Shown: positions 1 through 10,489 of the stretch, piece by piece
Layout of the letters: every line of letters begins with the position of its first letter
Numbering within the stretch: the stretch's first letter is position 1
Assembly (NCBI GenBank): GCA_031841125.1
Contig: CM063109.1
Coordinates: 72,174,914 to 72,238,913, forward strand
DNA from: Acanthococcus lagerstroemiae
Lineage: Eukaryota; Arthropoda; Insecta; Hemiptera; Eriococcidae
Direction: 5' to 3'
DNA: 64,000 bases
Notes under the pieces: generated by a model
The model's input: the letters and a program-made list of their open reading frames with translations, nothing else
What the model was told of the DNA's origin: nothing
The model's database searches: none
Program-made: the position numbers and the translations under genes

Positions 1-44
1 GACTTTGAGTGTTCGAGTGTTATCAGTCGATACCGTACTCACGA

Positions 45-404
45 CAGGGTTGCCACTTTCTGGAAAACCTGGAAAAGTCATGGAATTTGGATGGTCAGGG
101 AAAAGTCATGGAATTTTGATTATCTGAATAACGAACTAGGTTCATGGCTTGTATTATATTAAAATTTATTGTCAGTGAACAATCAAGCTTAAAATAGAAA
201 AAGTTTGCCCCTTTAGAAAATATCAGAGTCAGGTCCTTTTTTCTCGCTGGCGTTATGATCAGAATCATGAGGGAGAAAAGCCTTACAAAAATCCATAACT
301 CCTTCCCTATTCGAAAGAAAAAGGCTTCGAAAAAGGGGGAAATAGACCTGGAAAATCTGGAAAAGTTATGGAAAAATCATACTTGAAAAAAAGTGGCTAC
401 CCTG
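45..404. mobile_element. MITE, hAT-like ends
   Basis: The left end CAGGGTTGCCACTTT and the right end AAGTGGCTACCCTG are inverted copies of each other. The pentamer CACGA flanks both sides (40-44 and 405-409) and looks like a target duplication. Near each end are variants of CTGGAAAAGTCATGGAA. No coding capacity. CAG ends suggest a hAT relative, but hAT elements usually duplicate 8 bp, so the superfamily is not certain. Confidence 0.75.
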
Positions 405-1090
405 CACGAATATGCGCCTAAAAATTGAACACTTCTCACTTCGTTTTCCCGATGAAGATGCGTTTTGTTCTTATACACCTATGTACTTACTTTACCAGTG
501 CACTTGAGATTCTGTCATAAAGAAAGAAGAACGATGATACTTTTCAACGACTGTATTTTGATTCAGTCAATAGAAAGTAATCATCAAGTTAATAAATACA
601 CAAAGAATATTGAAATATTTCGTTAGCTATACATTACATACATATTTAAGACATCGAAAAAATTGAAGAAACTGGAGAGACTAAAGGAGAAATTACATTG
701 AATACAGATGGTTGATGAGAATGTTCGCGTTGCTATTGATGCAAAAACGAGCTCCGAGGAACTTTCTTTTTCATTTTTCTTTTTTTCTTTTCAGGAAAGT
801 AAAGGACTTTAATGATCTTTTCCATGATAATCAATTTTTACAATAATTTACTCTATTAGTAGTTATTTTGTTGCAAACGCGAAAACTGCACCATACTACA
901 AATTGATAAGAAAAATGTAAACATTGTAAAAGCCCTGTAGCAGCATCAGCATAAGATATATTTTTTAACAAATGCATGACAACTACGACGTTTTCACCTT
1001 TCGACGTGGTTTCGACTGCGTGAGCGCTGTTCGCTGTTTTGCTGTACGCAGGGATGGTTAGCTAGCCGTTAGCCGTTAGCCGATAAAAAC
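405..1090. other. AT-rich stretch, no gene seen
   Basis: Nothing codes convincingly here. At 1049-1082 is a short GTTAGC/CCGTTAGCC motif cluster. It resembles the denser cluster at 2303-2398, so both may belong to one degraded repeat into which the 1091-2035 element inserted. Confidence 0.5.
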
Positions 1091-2035
1091 CAGGGTTGCA
1101 ATGTTTTAAAACAATGAAAAAAAAAATCTTTGTTTTAAAACAGTTTTATTTTTTATTTAAACTGTGTTTTTTAAAACCATGTTTTTTTGTTGTTGTTTTT
1201 TTGTTTTCTTTGAGATTTCCTCACCCAGAACTTACAGACGGACCAAAATTATTTGTAAAGTACAAATAAATTTCAGAATTTCACGCAAAAATTTCCAGAA
1301 TGATTTGATATCAGTGATAAATAATTACACTACTGAACAACTATTTTGCACAATGCATTTCGACAGGTGATTCTGAGGTACTTTTTAACGCTGAACACGA
1401 TACTGCGACCCATTTTTCTCTATCACGTCACCATTCGGAGTTCTGAACGACTGAAATTCGTTTCCATTTTGTTTTTGCATTGGAATAAGCGGTACCACTG
1501 ACTGATATTATCAGTGTTATCAGACCACAATAACAGAAAACAAACAGACGGAATACACACCACTACACACGACCGCAACACACAAGTTACACGAATCAGT
1601 ATGACCACATTCAGTTCCTAAACCTCTTTTTGAACACATTTAATTGAATTTTTTATAGTTTTTGATCAGAAAAACTAGATGTGATAGAGAAAAACGGCCG
1701 ATGGCACTGTATTCAGCGTTGAAAAGTACTCACGAATCACCTCCTTAAATGCGTTGTGCAAACAAAAAATTTCATTTTGTTCAGTAGTGTTATCAATACA
1801 TTTGTTGGCCCAACAACGGGTATTCTTGCTAACAGTAACTCACTGTGTGACGTCAGAGTTGAAAGTCGAATAACGGAACGAAAAGGTAAGACAAAATGTC
1901 GGAAATAGGGGGAAAAATAAAAAAACGTTTTAAAATAATGTTTTTAAACGTTTTAAAACAACGGGGGAAAAACATTGATAACAACATGTTTTAAAACAAA
2001 ACAACAGTTGTTTTGTTCTTTTTTTTGCAACCCAG
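1091..2035. mobile_element. Non-autonomous hAT-like element
   Basis: The ends CAGGGTTGCAA (left) and TTGCAACCCAG (right) form an inverted repeat. The flanking octamers ATAAAAAC (1083-1090) and ATAAATAC (2036-2043) match at 7 of 8 positions, as expected of a hAT 8-bp target duplication. Inside are several GTTTTAAAACA-type motifs near both ends. No transposase frame, so it would have to be mobilised in trans. Confidence 0.75.
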
Positions 2036-2097
2036 ATAAATACTGAACTTCTGTCGGCTAATTGAAACATTATAAATTCTGCCAAATATTCATTTAT

Positions 2098-2962
2098 AAA
2101 GTCAAAAAAAGTTGAAAATGTGAAAAGTGAAAAAGAAATTTTTCGCTAAATTTCTAATTTGAGAGAAAAAGAACTTGACAAAGTATATGTGACGAAAGGA
2201 AGAACTTGAAAATAGATATCAAAATTAGGTCGCTTTCTCATAAATGGTTTTCAGCGCAAAATTTTAATATGATTTAATATATCTGAAGGAGAAAATTTCA
2301 TTAGCCGTTAGCTAGCCATTAGCTAGCCGTTGGCTATTAGCCGAAGCCATTCAGAAAATTTCGTTAGCTTTAGCCGTTAGCCTTAGCTGTTGGGAACGGC
2401 TATTGAAATCTGTCGGAAAGTTGTTCTACTTTTTTGCCTTAGTGCATAGAAAACGTGCCTCACGTCTTTTTTGTACAGTTTAATAGCTCGCTTAAAAAGT
2501 GGTACTTTAACGACATAAAACTGTTGAGAAATGACTACTTCTCATGTGCGAGTTTAGAAAATTCAATTTTCTCTAATTAAACGATTTTTTGGAATAGTAA
2601 AAAAATTTTTAGCGGGGTCCAAATTTGTACCACATTGTCCACGACAGGAATTTTCGAGATTTTTCTGAAAATATGTTTTTAGGCACTAAAAACGCTATTT
2701 ACAAGAATTTCAATAACCACATGAATGTAGGACCCTTTTGTCTACCATCTCATGAATGTAAAAACATTACAATTTTAGTGCATAGGTCGTTTACCAAAGG
2801 CTGAAAACAAACGCGGGGTCCAAATTTGTACACCCTCCTCTAAAAGTCAAAAAAGTTGGAAATGTGAAAAATGAAAAAGAAATTTTGCGCGAAATTTTAA
2901 ATGTGGGAGAATAGGAACTTGGCAATATATATGTGACGAAAGAAAGAACTTGAAAATAGAAA
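2098..2962. repeat. Pair of ~130-bp direct repeats
   Basis: 2098-2225 and 2834-2962 are diverged direct copies, sharing for example GAAAAAGAAATTTT and TATATGTGACGAAAG. Between them, GCGGGGTCCAAATTTGTAC occurs at about 2613 and again at about 2813. A small hairpin (CTACCTCGC arms) sits at 2970-2992. No gene seen; probably degraded TE sequence. Confidence 0.6.
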
Positions 2963-3099
2963 TAACAAGCTACCTCGCAGATAGCGAGGTAGTAAGAGGG
3001 TGTTTCCTGAAGATGAAAAACTCAGCTTCCAACTTCTGGCTTCTCAAAATTATCTTAAAACTGCAAAAACTGCTGGCTTCTCCACATCCCTGGTGTTGT

Positions 3100-3200
3100 T
3101 GCGCCTAGTTGCGCTAACTTCCTACACTGGTATTGATAACAAAACCAAATCTGAAAAAATGTTAAAGCTTGGAGGCTAATATTCAGACACAATACCGACA
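3100..3200. repeat. Fragment of dispersed repeat (30-kb family)
   Basis: The motifs GCGCTAACTTCCTACACTGG and GGCTAATATTCAGACAC recur at 29163-29240 and 30893-30970. This is a short piece of the tandem unit described at 29085-32240. It stops where the R1-type LINE fragment begins. Confidence 0.65.
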
Positions 3201-3205
3201 TCTAT

Positions 3206-3357
3206 CCACCTGCCTGCGTCGACACGCGGACCAAGACGAGGAGGTGAAGAGTGAGTGAAGAGAGGCAGCGCGTCCGGCCGTGGGGGACCTGAAATTTCCA
3301 GGCGAGCGCTCAGGGAGTGCGGACCTCGGTCAGTAGAAAACTACATGGTGGCCCTGG
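3206..3357 (+). mobile_element. Internal piece of R1-type LINE 3' region
   Basis: About 150 bp that closely match 50533-50684, the 3' untranslated part of the LINE fragment at 50270-50864 (shared CCACCTGCCTGCGTCGAC and GGGGGACCTGAAATTTCCAG). It lacks the terminal tail seen there, so it is a broken fragment rather than a clean insertion. Confidence 0.75.
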
Positions 3358-4985
3358 TTTCCTTTCCTGATCGTAATCACAAACAGGAGACAGCAGAGAC
3401 AGTTATTCGTTTTTATTGAAACATATTTTATGAACCCGATGCGCAAAATCCCACCAGTTACACGGGTAATTAGAGGGGAACCAGGGTAATCTGAGGGTAA
3501 CCAAGGGTAACAAATAGGTAACTTTTCCGCGGGTAACTATGGGGTAACTAGAGGGTAATTGACTGCGCATCGAGAAGTTCACGTTTCGGGTTCAATGTTC
3601 GATATTGTCTGGAGAATGCTTGCTAGTTTTTCCGGGATGTATAGACATAAACAGCGCGTAAGATGTACCTGTAGGGGTGTAGGCATTAATGTTTCTGCAC
3701 GCAATATACTTAGACTGTAGGTAAGTTACTAATAATCTGCGTAATCAAGACCAACGTCCCGCTGAGCTAAGTTAACTGGAGATGAAATTCTCGGTAATCA
3801 TAAACGAACATCGTGGCGAGAACGCCCAAATCCGCAGGAGCTTGCCTCCGAAATTTTCGATGTCCAACCCGTGCGGATAAAATTCACGTACGTTATTTCG
3901 CCCGAAGTAAGATTATCCGAGATAGTAGGTAAACTGATTAAGAGTTGCTACGCAAATGCGGCGCTTTATCAATTAACTAGTACAATATATATGATATATA
4001 GGTATCCCTAACGCATTGTACGTAATTGTACAAATAATTTGAAAAAATGGTAGATTTTTATAAGTTTTGGTACTGGTAAGCAGGTTTGGCCTACAGCAAG
4101 CTGCTGTTAGTGCGTATAGGTACGTATAAGTACATATACACGAGTGGCCTACAAATAAAAATAAAATCAACGCTCGATCGATCATCGATGAAAAGGTGTG
4201 TACTAGAAACCAGTCGATACCATTTAGTGGTTGGGCGGTTCTTCAACGAAGTGTCATCCAAAACGTCAAGATCCAAATTACTGTCCCGTATCTACTTGAC
4301 CAAATGATGACTGATAAATTGTTCGATGTAACTGAAATAGGAGTACAGCAGAAAACGAAATTGTAATACGTACTAGGTCAAAATTAGTAAATCGGTACAT
4401 GCGACACTACATTTTCATAAATGTTTTTCTCTAAACGGGGAGGGAGGTAAGTACAAAGTACAAATGCTCGGTGTTTGGTTTTGTCAGATAAAAGGTTTCT
4501 TTCTATGTAGACCTTATTCATTAGAGTATGTAAATCAACTGGTTAGCATGGTAAACCAACTGAGTATTTCTTGAAAACGTCTTAGGTTTGTTGGACACTC
4601 TTTAAGATTCCCGTACATATAGATTCACATAGCCAGCTGGCTTGCTTACTCAACAGTTGATTTGTATTCTTAGGAATAACATACTCAGCAGATGATATAT
4701 GTACAGTGTGGCCCAAATAAACCTTTCACAATTTGTAACAATTAGGTAAACAAGAATGAAAAGTGTAGAAATATTATCTTTCGACGAAAAGAACCGTATA
4801 CTCGTCAGATATATCTATTTGTACAAACGCACTAGTCAAGTCTTAAAAATAATATTAGAAAGATGTACACCATTATTTTCAGCACAACCATTAAAGTCGT
4901 CTTTTGAAACTTTCAAAAACTTCCTTCAATTTTTGACGATCTATTAAACGTATTTCACGATCGATATTCATTCGCAATTCATTCA
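3358..4985. other. No gene seen; GGGTAA-rich patch
   Basis: The only structure noticed is at 3460-3560, where GGGTAAC/GGGTAAT recurs about ten times with irregular spacing. The remainder is AT-rich and without credible coding sequence. It may still hide the missing C-terminal Beat exon, which is poorly conserved in that family and could not be recognised. Confidence 0.4.
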
Positions 4986-5020
4986 AGGTTCTGGGCTTAT
5001 CCTCCCGCCCAGAAATCGTG

Positions 5021-5250
5021 GGGCCAGCGTCAAAGTTGTGTCACTTTGGCGCTAGTGCATTTCCATTTGAAATACATGCAAGCGTCGTAGCCGGAATTTC
5101 GGGCCATTTGGGGCCGGCGTATATTTGGCCCGACTATGGCGCTTATCGCAAAATGAGCGCCAATTTTCGATTGATACTCAATTTGCGCTATAGAATCAAG
5201 GGCAAATTTGGCGTATATCTAGCGCCGATGCCGAAATTCGGGCTGGCCCT
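5021..5250. mobile_element. Probable MITE with GGGCCAGC ends
   Basis: GGGGCCAGCG at the left and CGGGCTGGCCCT at the right are inverted, and GGCGCTAG/CTAGCGCC pairs follow inside. It is GC-richer than its surroundings and abuts the transposase pseudogene, whose upstream half is missing. No target duplication was recognised. Ends are approximate. Confidence 0.45.
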
Positions 5251-5274
5251 GCTATAGTACACATTGGACTTCAG

Positions 5275-6068
5275 ATGGAAATATTCGAGCGGTGGTTTCA
5301 AGAAATTCTCCTGGCTTATGTGAGAACATTGGAGGGACCTAAAGTCGTCACTGGTGACAATTTAAGCAGTCATCTTTCCGCCCGTGTGGTCGAGTTGTGC
5401 TGGCAGCACAATATCAGATTCGTATTCTTTCCCTCGAATGCCACCCACTTGCTGCAGCCGTTGGATGTGGCTGTATTCCACCCTCTGAAACTGAAGTGGC
5501 GGTATGTTCTCAATGACTGGAAGAAGAATCATTCTGGGCCCCTTCATACACAGAAATTTCCAAGTTTATTGGCTGCCGCAATCGAAGCAGTTGGTGTTCG
5601 AAATTATGACAATATTCGTGCTGGCTTCCGCGGCGCGGGAATTCATCCTTTCGCTTCGGATCATGTACTGAATAAGTTACGATTGGAGGATCAGCGAAAA
5701 CCGGATACATTACCCCTCGATAATGAAGTTGTGCAGTATCTTAAAGCAACAAGGGACAAGGTATCTGAAGAAAAGCCGATAAAGAGGAAACGGCTGCAAG
5801 TTGTTCCAGGGCAAGGTAGGTACCAATAAGCGGCTTTCACCCGAATCCACACATGATTCAGTATCATTTTTCTCAACTGTTGCAGCCATCACACCACACA
5901 AATTTGTAACGAAAGAATCTAGGACGATGACAATGGCTGCGGAAGAGCATAACTCAAGTGAAGATGACGTGTGTCCGCTAGAAGAAATTAACGACGGAAA
6001 CGCCACCCACTCCCATGCCGGCACTACCACAGCAAAGAAGAAAAGAGGACGGCCGAAGTAATCTACGG
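5275..6068 (+). pseudogene. Tigger/pogo-type DDE transposase, C-terminal half
   Basis: The frame from 5275 encodes the end of a DDE_1-type catalytic core. GDNLSSHLS holds the second catalytic Asp; SNATHLLQPLDVAVFHPLK follows, and GFRGAGIHPF closes the domain. This core is typical of Tigger/jerky-like enzymes, which cut and paste their element at TA sites. The N-terminal DNA-binding half and the first Asp are missing upstream, probably lost when the 5021-5250 element inserted. At about 5812 the frame shifts by one base (or a cryptic GTAGGT intron lies here), and an acidic linker ends in KKKRGRPK, an AT-hook-like stretch. A TAA at 6059-6061 follows it, probably a mutated Lys codon because the sense continues to a GTAAGT donor at 6069. 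This is a dead copy lying in a Beat intron. Confidence 0.85.
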
Positions 6069-6142
6069 GTAAGTAGTTGTTTGAAACATTTCCATAGAAT
6101 GCTCACATTTTTTTCCACACTGAATGTATTATATTTTTATAG

Positions 6143-6540
6143 GTATAGATGTAGCGGCACCAAGATTGTTCAATGAGCCTCAAACCTACGACGTCCGTGA
6201 CTTCGTGTTTGCTAAATTCACGCTGGAAAATGAGCCTGCTAAATTCCGCACTTATTTAGGACGCACAATTTTGCCTTTAGATGATCAGGGCAAATATCAA
6301 ATTTCCTACTTGCGGAAAAAGGATTTCCGATATTTTGTTCACCCCAATATCTTGGACGAACAGTGGACGCCTAGAGATGCAATTTTGCAAAAAGTATTGG
6401 TCCGAGATATGGGCCGCAGTCGTTTTGTCGTCCTCTTGGACGACATTGAAAATATCTGTCGATTTATAAAAATCCTCGTTTGTGTTTTAATAATAAATTT
6501 TTTCGTTAATCTCATCTACTGTTCTTTCCAGGTTGGGTAA
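6143..6540 (+). pseudogene. Terminal exon of the Tigger-like transposase
   Basis: An acceptor (TTTTTATAG) at 6142 joins the preceding donor in phase to give STG-IDVAAPRLF. The exon reads through DVRDFVFAKF, a variable middle, KYQISYLRKKDFRYFVHP and then FVVLLDDIE. The FVxxKF...YLRKK...FVxP pattern resembles a small beta-barrel-like tail that I recall being fused to insect transposases of this type. That comparison is from memory. A further GT-AG intron may start after DDIEN, with a pyrimidine-rich acceptor at about 6535. The tail may bind chromatin or DNA; that is inference. Confidence 0.55.
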
Positions 6541-6671
6541 AGCTGTTAATGACCCTGTGGTACATTTGATTGTCTGTTATAAAGCCATCCGTGTCCATTT
6601 GCACCTTCTTCAGCACCCTCGTGGGCCATTTTGATATAATTTTGAATACTGAGCGGGTTTACCCTCCATAC

Positions 6672-6855
6672 TGGGGTGAAGCCGCTCACACTTCTTTCTC
6701 ATTTTGTCCGTTTTCAGTTTGTTGGCAACACTGCCTTCCTACATTATTATACGGGTAAGGGTTGCCAGATCTTATATCCGAGAGATCAGGTTCCACATGA
6801 CATTCTTACATACTTGAATTTTGCAAAAACTGTCATTTTTGAGTGGCTTCACCCC
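6672..6855. repeat. Short inverted-repeat element
   Basis: TGGGGTGAAGCCGCTCA at the left and TGAGTGGCTTCACCCC at the right are inverted with one mismatch, enclosing about 150 bp. It may be a MITE or the end of the neighbouring transposon. No target duplication was found. Confidence 0.5.
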
Positions 6856-6935
6856 GGTTGACAGTAATTACGTAATTCTTGCTACGTAATTGTATGTACT
6901 ACGAGTACCTAAGTATAAGATAGGACAGTACGTAC

Positions 6936-7185
6936 CGCGTTCGTGCTTTGGCTCGTTACTTTTCAGAGGTATTATTTTGAGGGTAGAGTTTCTGTTACCA
7001 GTACTGCCAACAATAGCGGTACATTTTAACGTGATATGATCGCCGTTAGTATGTTTCTCCGCCAGCGTTAGCTTCAACGGCAGCCACGTCCACGACGTGC
7101 GATTATCGTTATTTTCGCACTCGATTCTGGGCAGTCCATGAAACGTTTGATTACAGTATATCGGATCTCTCGACGGTGTACCAAC
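6936..7185 (-). CDS. beat: Beaten path-like protein, exon for second Ig domain end
   Basis: Minus-strand exon between a pyrimidine-rich acceptor (TTATTCTAG) and a GTACGT donor. It joins the 21056-21186 exon in phase 0 and leaves in phase 1. The 83 codons include IYCNQTFHGLPRIEC, then LPLKLTLAEKH and HITLKCTAIVG. The last supplies the second Cys of the second immunoglobulin fold, and the LxLTxxxxH...LKCTA pattern is a hallmark of this region in Beat proteins. Beat proteins are extracellular or membrane-tethered Ig proteins that bind Sidestep-family receptors during motor-axon guidance. The next exon, expected to carry the variable C-terminal tail, was not found downstream. Confidence 0.8.
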
Positions 7186-9315
7186 CTAGAATAAAATGGT
7201 CAAACGATGATCAAGTTAATTACTTTGGTATATGTATACCTAATAACGAATACAATACAGTGCAGCCGGGTGTGCGTTTAATGTCATTTTTAACTCGACA
7301 GTTTCAATCTGGTACAATACAGAATCGGTACGACGATGATCAATTCACGCTCTCGTGTTTACCGATATTTCTGATTATAATCGACCAATTTATCAACCAC
7401 GCCGATATCGATATCACCGTTTATTCTGATATGACCGGTATCCGAAACCTTAGGACAATTTTTATTAGGAGTATCAAATAAATCAATACGAAGGACTCTG
7501 GATAAGACGAATATAGGGTGTAACGCTATATACTACAGTAGTTCACTGGTAGGGTGTATAAATCTCTGGAATCCGCTCTTTCAGGCATCGCGACTAAGAT
7601 CCACAATGTGTTACAAAAATGAAACATGACACGAATCCAAAATTAATTCAGCCGCGCAAATTTCTTCTGTAATGAAAGTGACGCGGCACAGTGCACGAAA
7701 GGCCAAAAGTTAAATTTTAGCGAATGTATACTACCTACCTACATACGTACCTATAAACTCGAATAGGTAAATATGAGGCGAGGCGTTTATTTCGATTAAA
7801 AACTTTTCGCCCGCTCGCCTAAGAAAGACTACAATATACGAGAAGTAAATAGGGACAAGGAAAAAGGTTAGAGGGGAAAAGGAGGAGGACAAAAAAGAAG
7901 GAAAGAATGAATAAAACAGCCGCCAAATTTGCTGACTCCAGCGTATTTTTAATTCCTTCTTTTAATCGTTAAAAATTGCGAACGCTAGTTTCGAGTCGAA
8001 AATTAAATTACTTTTAGTAAGTATGTACACTCGAAAACCGTAGACCGTACTCGATATGTGCCCAATTAACCTGTTCCGTCTACCAATGCATAGATAACTC
8101 ACCCAGTCCTGCATGTGAAATGAATATACCTAAATTAAAGTGGAAAGAAAAACAAATATTTTGCAGATTAGATGTCGAGTAGGACTCAGAATTCTGCGTT
8201 TTGACAGAAAAATAACGTTTGCCAAGAGTTCACCAATAAATATCAAAATCTATACAAGATTTATTAGAGACTTCAGTATAAATGACCTGCTGAAGGGGGA
8301 AAAAAAACTTTTTATAGAGACAAGTTTCATCATCTGCTCTTTTTTTTTAAATTTATATTTAGCGAGACACTTATCGCCTATTTTAATTTTGGTTCGCTGA
8401 TTTCGAATTTGGCGCTAGAATTACCATAGAGGTAGAATAGTTATAGAGATAATTAGATATTACTTGTACAGTGACCATTATTTTTATCATTTTATCTGAA
8501 TTTGATTTTGGTGACACGAGTAGAGCATATTTATTTAGAAAATTTCTGCGACTAGATTCGAAAGTAATATCTCAAAATTGGTTGAGATATAGTAAAAAAT
8601 TCGCTACAACAAAAATCTGATTTTTAGCTTCAAATGACATACACGGACCCATTGGGTCGTAGAAAAACTTATTTCTCGACGAAACTTTGCACACGTTAAC
8701 TGAATTCTAATGCGCTAATCTCATGTCCTATTAGAGATCAATACTCACAATATTATTAAAACTTTCTTAAAAAGTCATTTTCCTTCCACCTTGGAAAGTA
8801 CGCATATAACAGATACATCCACTGGCATCGGATAATGGAAATTATTGGAGAAAAATGTCTTTGATAGAGCCACGAAAATTTCTGAGCAGAGTGAGGGAAT
8901 TCTCTCCAAGTACTTTTCCCCTTAAAACACCTTCAAAATTGATTTCTACGAGTAAATGAAATAACTGGGAGCATGCTCCCTCTTCTAATATTTCTGTCTC
9001 ATATCTCCCTGTTTCGGCACCTACAAATACGTCTACCTACTCCAAGTTTTACAATGAACATAGATACCTTCGCAAGACATATTATCTCGGTTCACATGCG
9101 TATAACTCACTACAAGAAATTCATATCGAGTAGGTACGATACGAGTATCTTTGAACACTAGCAGCACTCTAAAAGAGACTTTAGGAGATTACCAAATGCG
9201 AATGTGTGCAAACGTATTATTTATATGTATAGTAACTGCTAGGCTTGTTAAAAACTTTTCAGTAACTTGCGATTTTTTTGGAGGAGGGGGGGGGGCAGAA
9301 TTAGTTAATTAATAC
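7186..9315. other. Beat intron, no element recognised
   Basis: Intronic sequence between the Ig2 exons. It is AT-rich with short stop-free stretches of no recognisable composition or motif. Short poly-G and poly-A runs occur (for example at 9281). No repeat ends, RNA gene or exon could be supported. Confidence 0.5.
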
Positions 9316-9393
9316 CACGAGTTATTTTTTGCATTTTTAATAATTGTAGAACTGTAAATGATTTAAGATTCAAAAGAATTTTTCATTTAGAAC

Positions 9394-9691
9394 TTTAGCA
9401 CGAGGGCTAGTGAAAACACGCGACCATCGAGCCCAAAGATCATTTATTCACTACTATACAACAACTGACTATACACAGAATTTACATTTCGCCGATTCGA
9501 ATGATCATCAGGGAGAGAGAGCCAGAGTGAACAAAAGACAGGTCACGCTCTTATTTCGCTAAGCGAGGGGTGCAGGAGATGGATCGCGAGAAAGAAGCCG
9601 AGAAAGGTAGCTGAAACAGATTCAGCGCGAAAAGAAAGATTTTGTGGTATTTCGAAAGGTCTATACATCCCTCGCTTCGGCGAAAACGCAA
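9394..9691 (-). repeat. 3' LTR of the Gypsy element, inner end trimmed
   Basis: It matches 13810-14108 at high identity (shared GACCATCGAGCCCAAAGATC, CCCTCGCTTCGGCGAAAACG). Similarity stops at GAAAACG, about 25 bp short of the end of the other LTR. The missing piece lies at the edge of the inverted segment, so it was probably lost in that rearrangement. Confidence 0.85.
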
Positions 9692-9756
9692 CAGTGAATA
9701 GTAAAGTTAAAAATCAAATGCTGGAAAAAAGCATGGTGAGAATAGAAAATGTACAA

Positions 9757-10450
9757 GAAAACGGTCTATTCGCTCGGCTGGCTAAACTCTTGGGTGTTAA
9801 TCACCTGAAAACCACGGCGTACCATCCCCAGGCCAATGGCCGCATCGAGCGCTGGCATAGGTCGCCCAAGACCGCAATAATGGCCTATGAAGATGACAGA
9901 TGGGCAGACCATCTCCCTCTTATTTTGCTCGGCCTGCGTACGGCACTCAATTCCGATCGAGGAGTGTCTCCCGCTCAACTAACTTATGGAGCTGATCTCC
10001 GCCTTCCTGGAGAATTTTTTACCCCCGGGAACACAACAGCTCTCGACAATCCACCGGAATTTATCAAGCGCCTACGCGAGTCACTCGCACACTTCCGCTC
10101 CAATATGCCCCGACATGGTGAACCACGGGTGTTCGTTCCATCAGCACTGGCGTCGTGTACCCATATCTTCCTCCGGGTAGACACGCCGCGACGGTGCGTT
10201 GGAACTACCCTACAGTGGACCTCGCCGTGTAATTAAACGGACTTCCAAAACGCTGGACATCGACCTAAATGGTAGACTTACAATTACAACAATTTCCATT
10301 GACCGAGTTAAACCAGCCTACCAGCTGGGAGATGACCTCGGAGACACAGCAACAGAGCCCCACAATAGATCGGCGAAGTCAGAGAGAGAACCACGCATCA
10401 CGCGTTCCATGACAGAGAAGCGTAAGGTTCACTTCTCTGCAGACTTGTAA
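9757..10450 (+). pseudogene. Integrase C-terminal half, inverted segment of Gypsy pol
   Basis: The plus strand reads LFARLAKLLGVNH, then TAYHPQANGRIERWHR (holding the catalytic Glu of the DDE integrase core). It goes on through a GPY/F-type tail in which YSGPRRVIKR and SIDRVKPAYQ are visible. A frameshift at about 10190 separates core from tail. This is exactly what should follow TSDRGR at the end of the minus-strand integrase (10490), so 9757-10489 has been inverted in place. About 65 bp at 9692-9756 fits neither side and looks like junction filler or lost leader. Confidence 0.9.
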
Positions 10451-10489
10451 AATTGTACCATTTTTGTATAGTATTCTTTATTCGAACTA

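Noticed and set aside
1049..3096. Larger element bounded by CAGGGATG and CATCCCTG
   Set aside because: The ends match over only eight bases and the flanking octamers differ, so the pairing may be chance.
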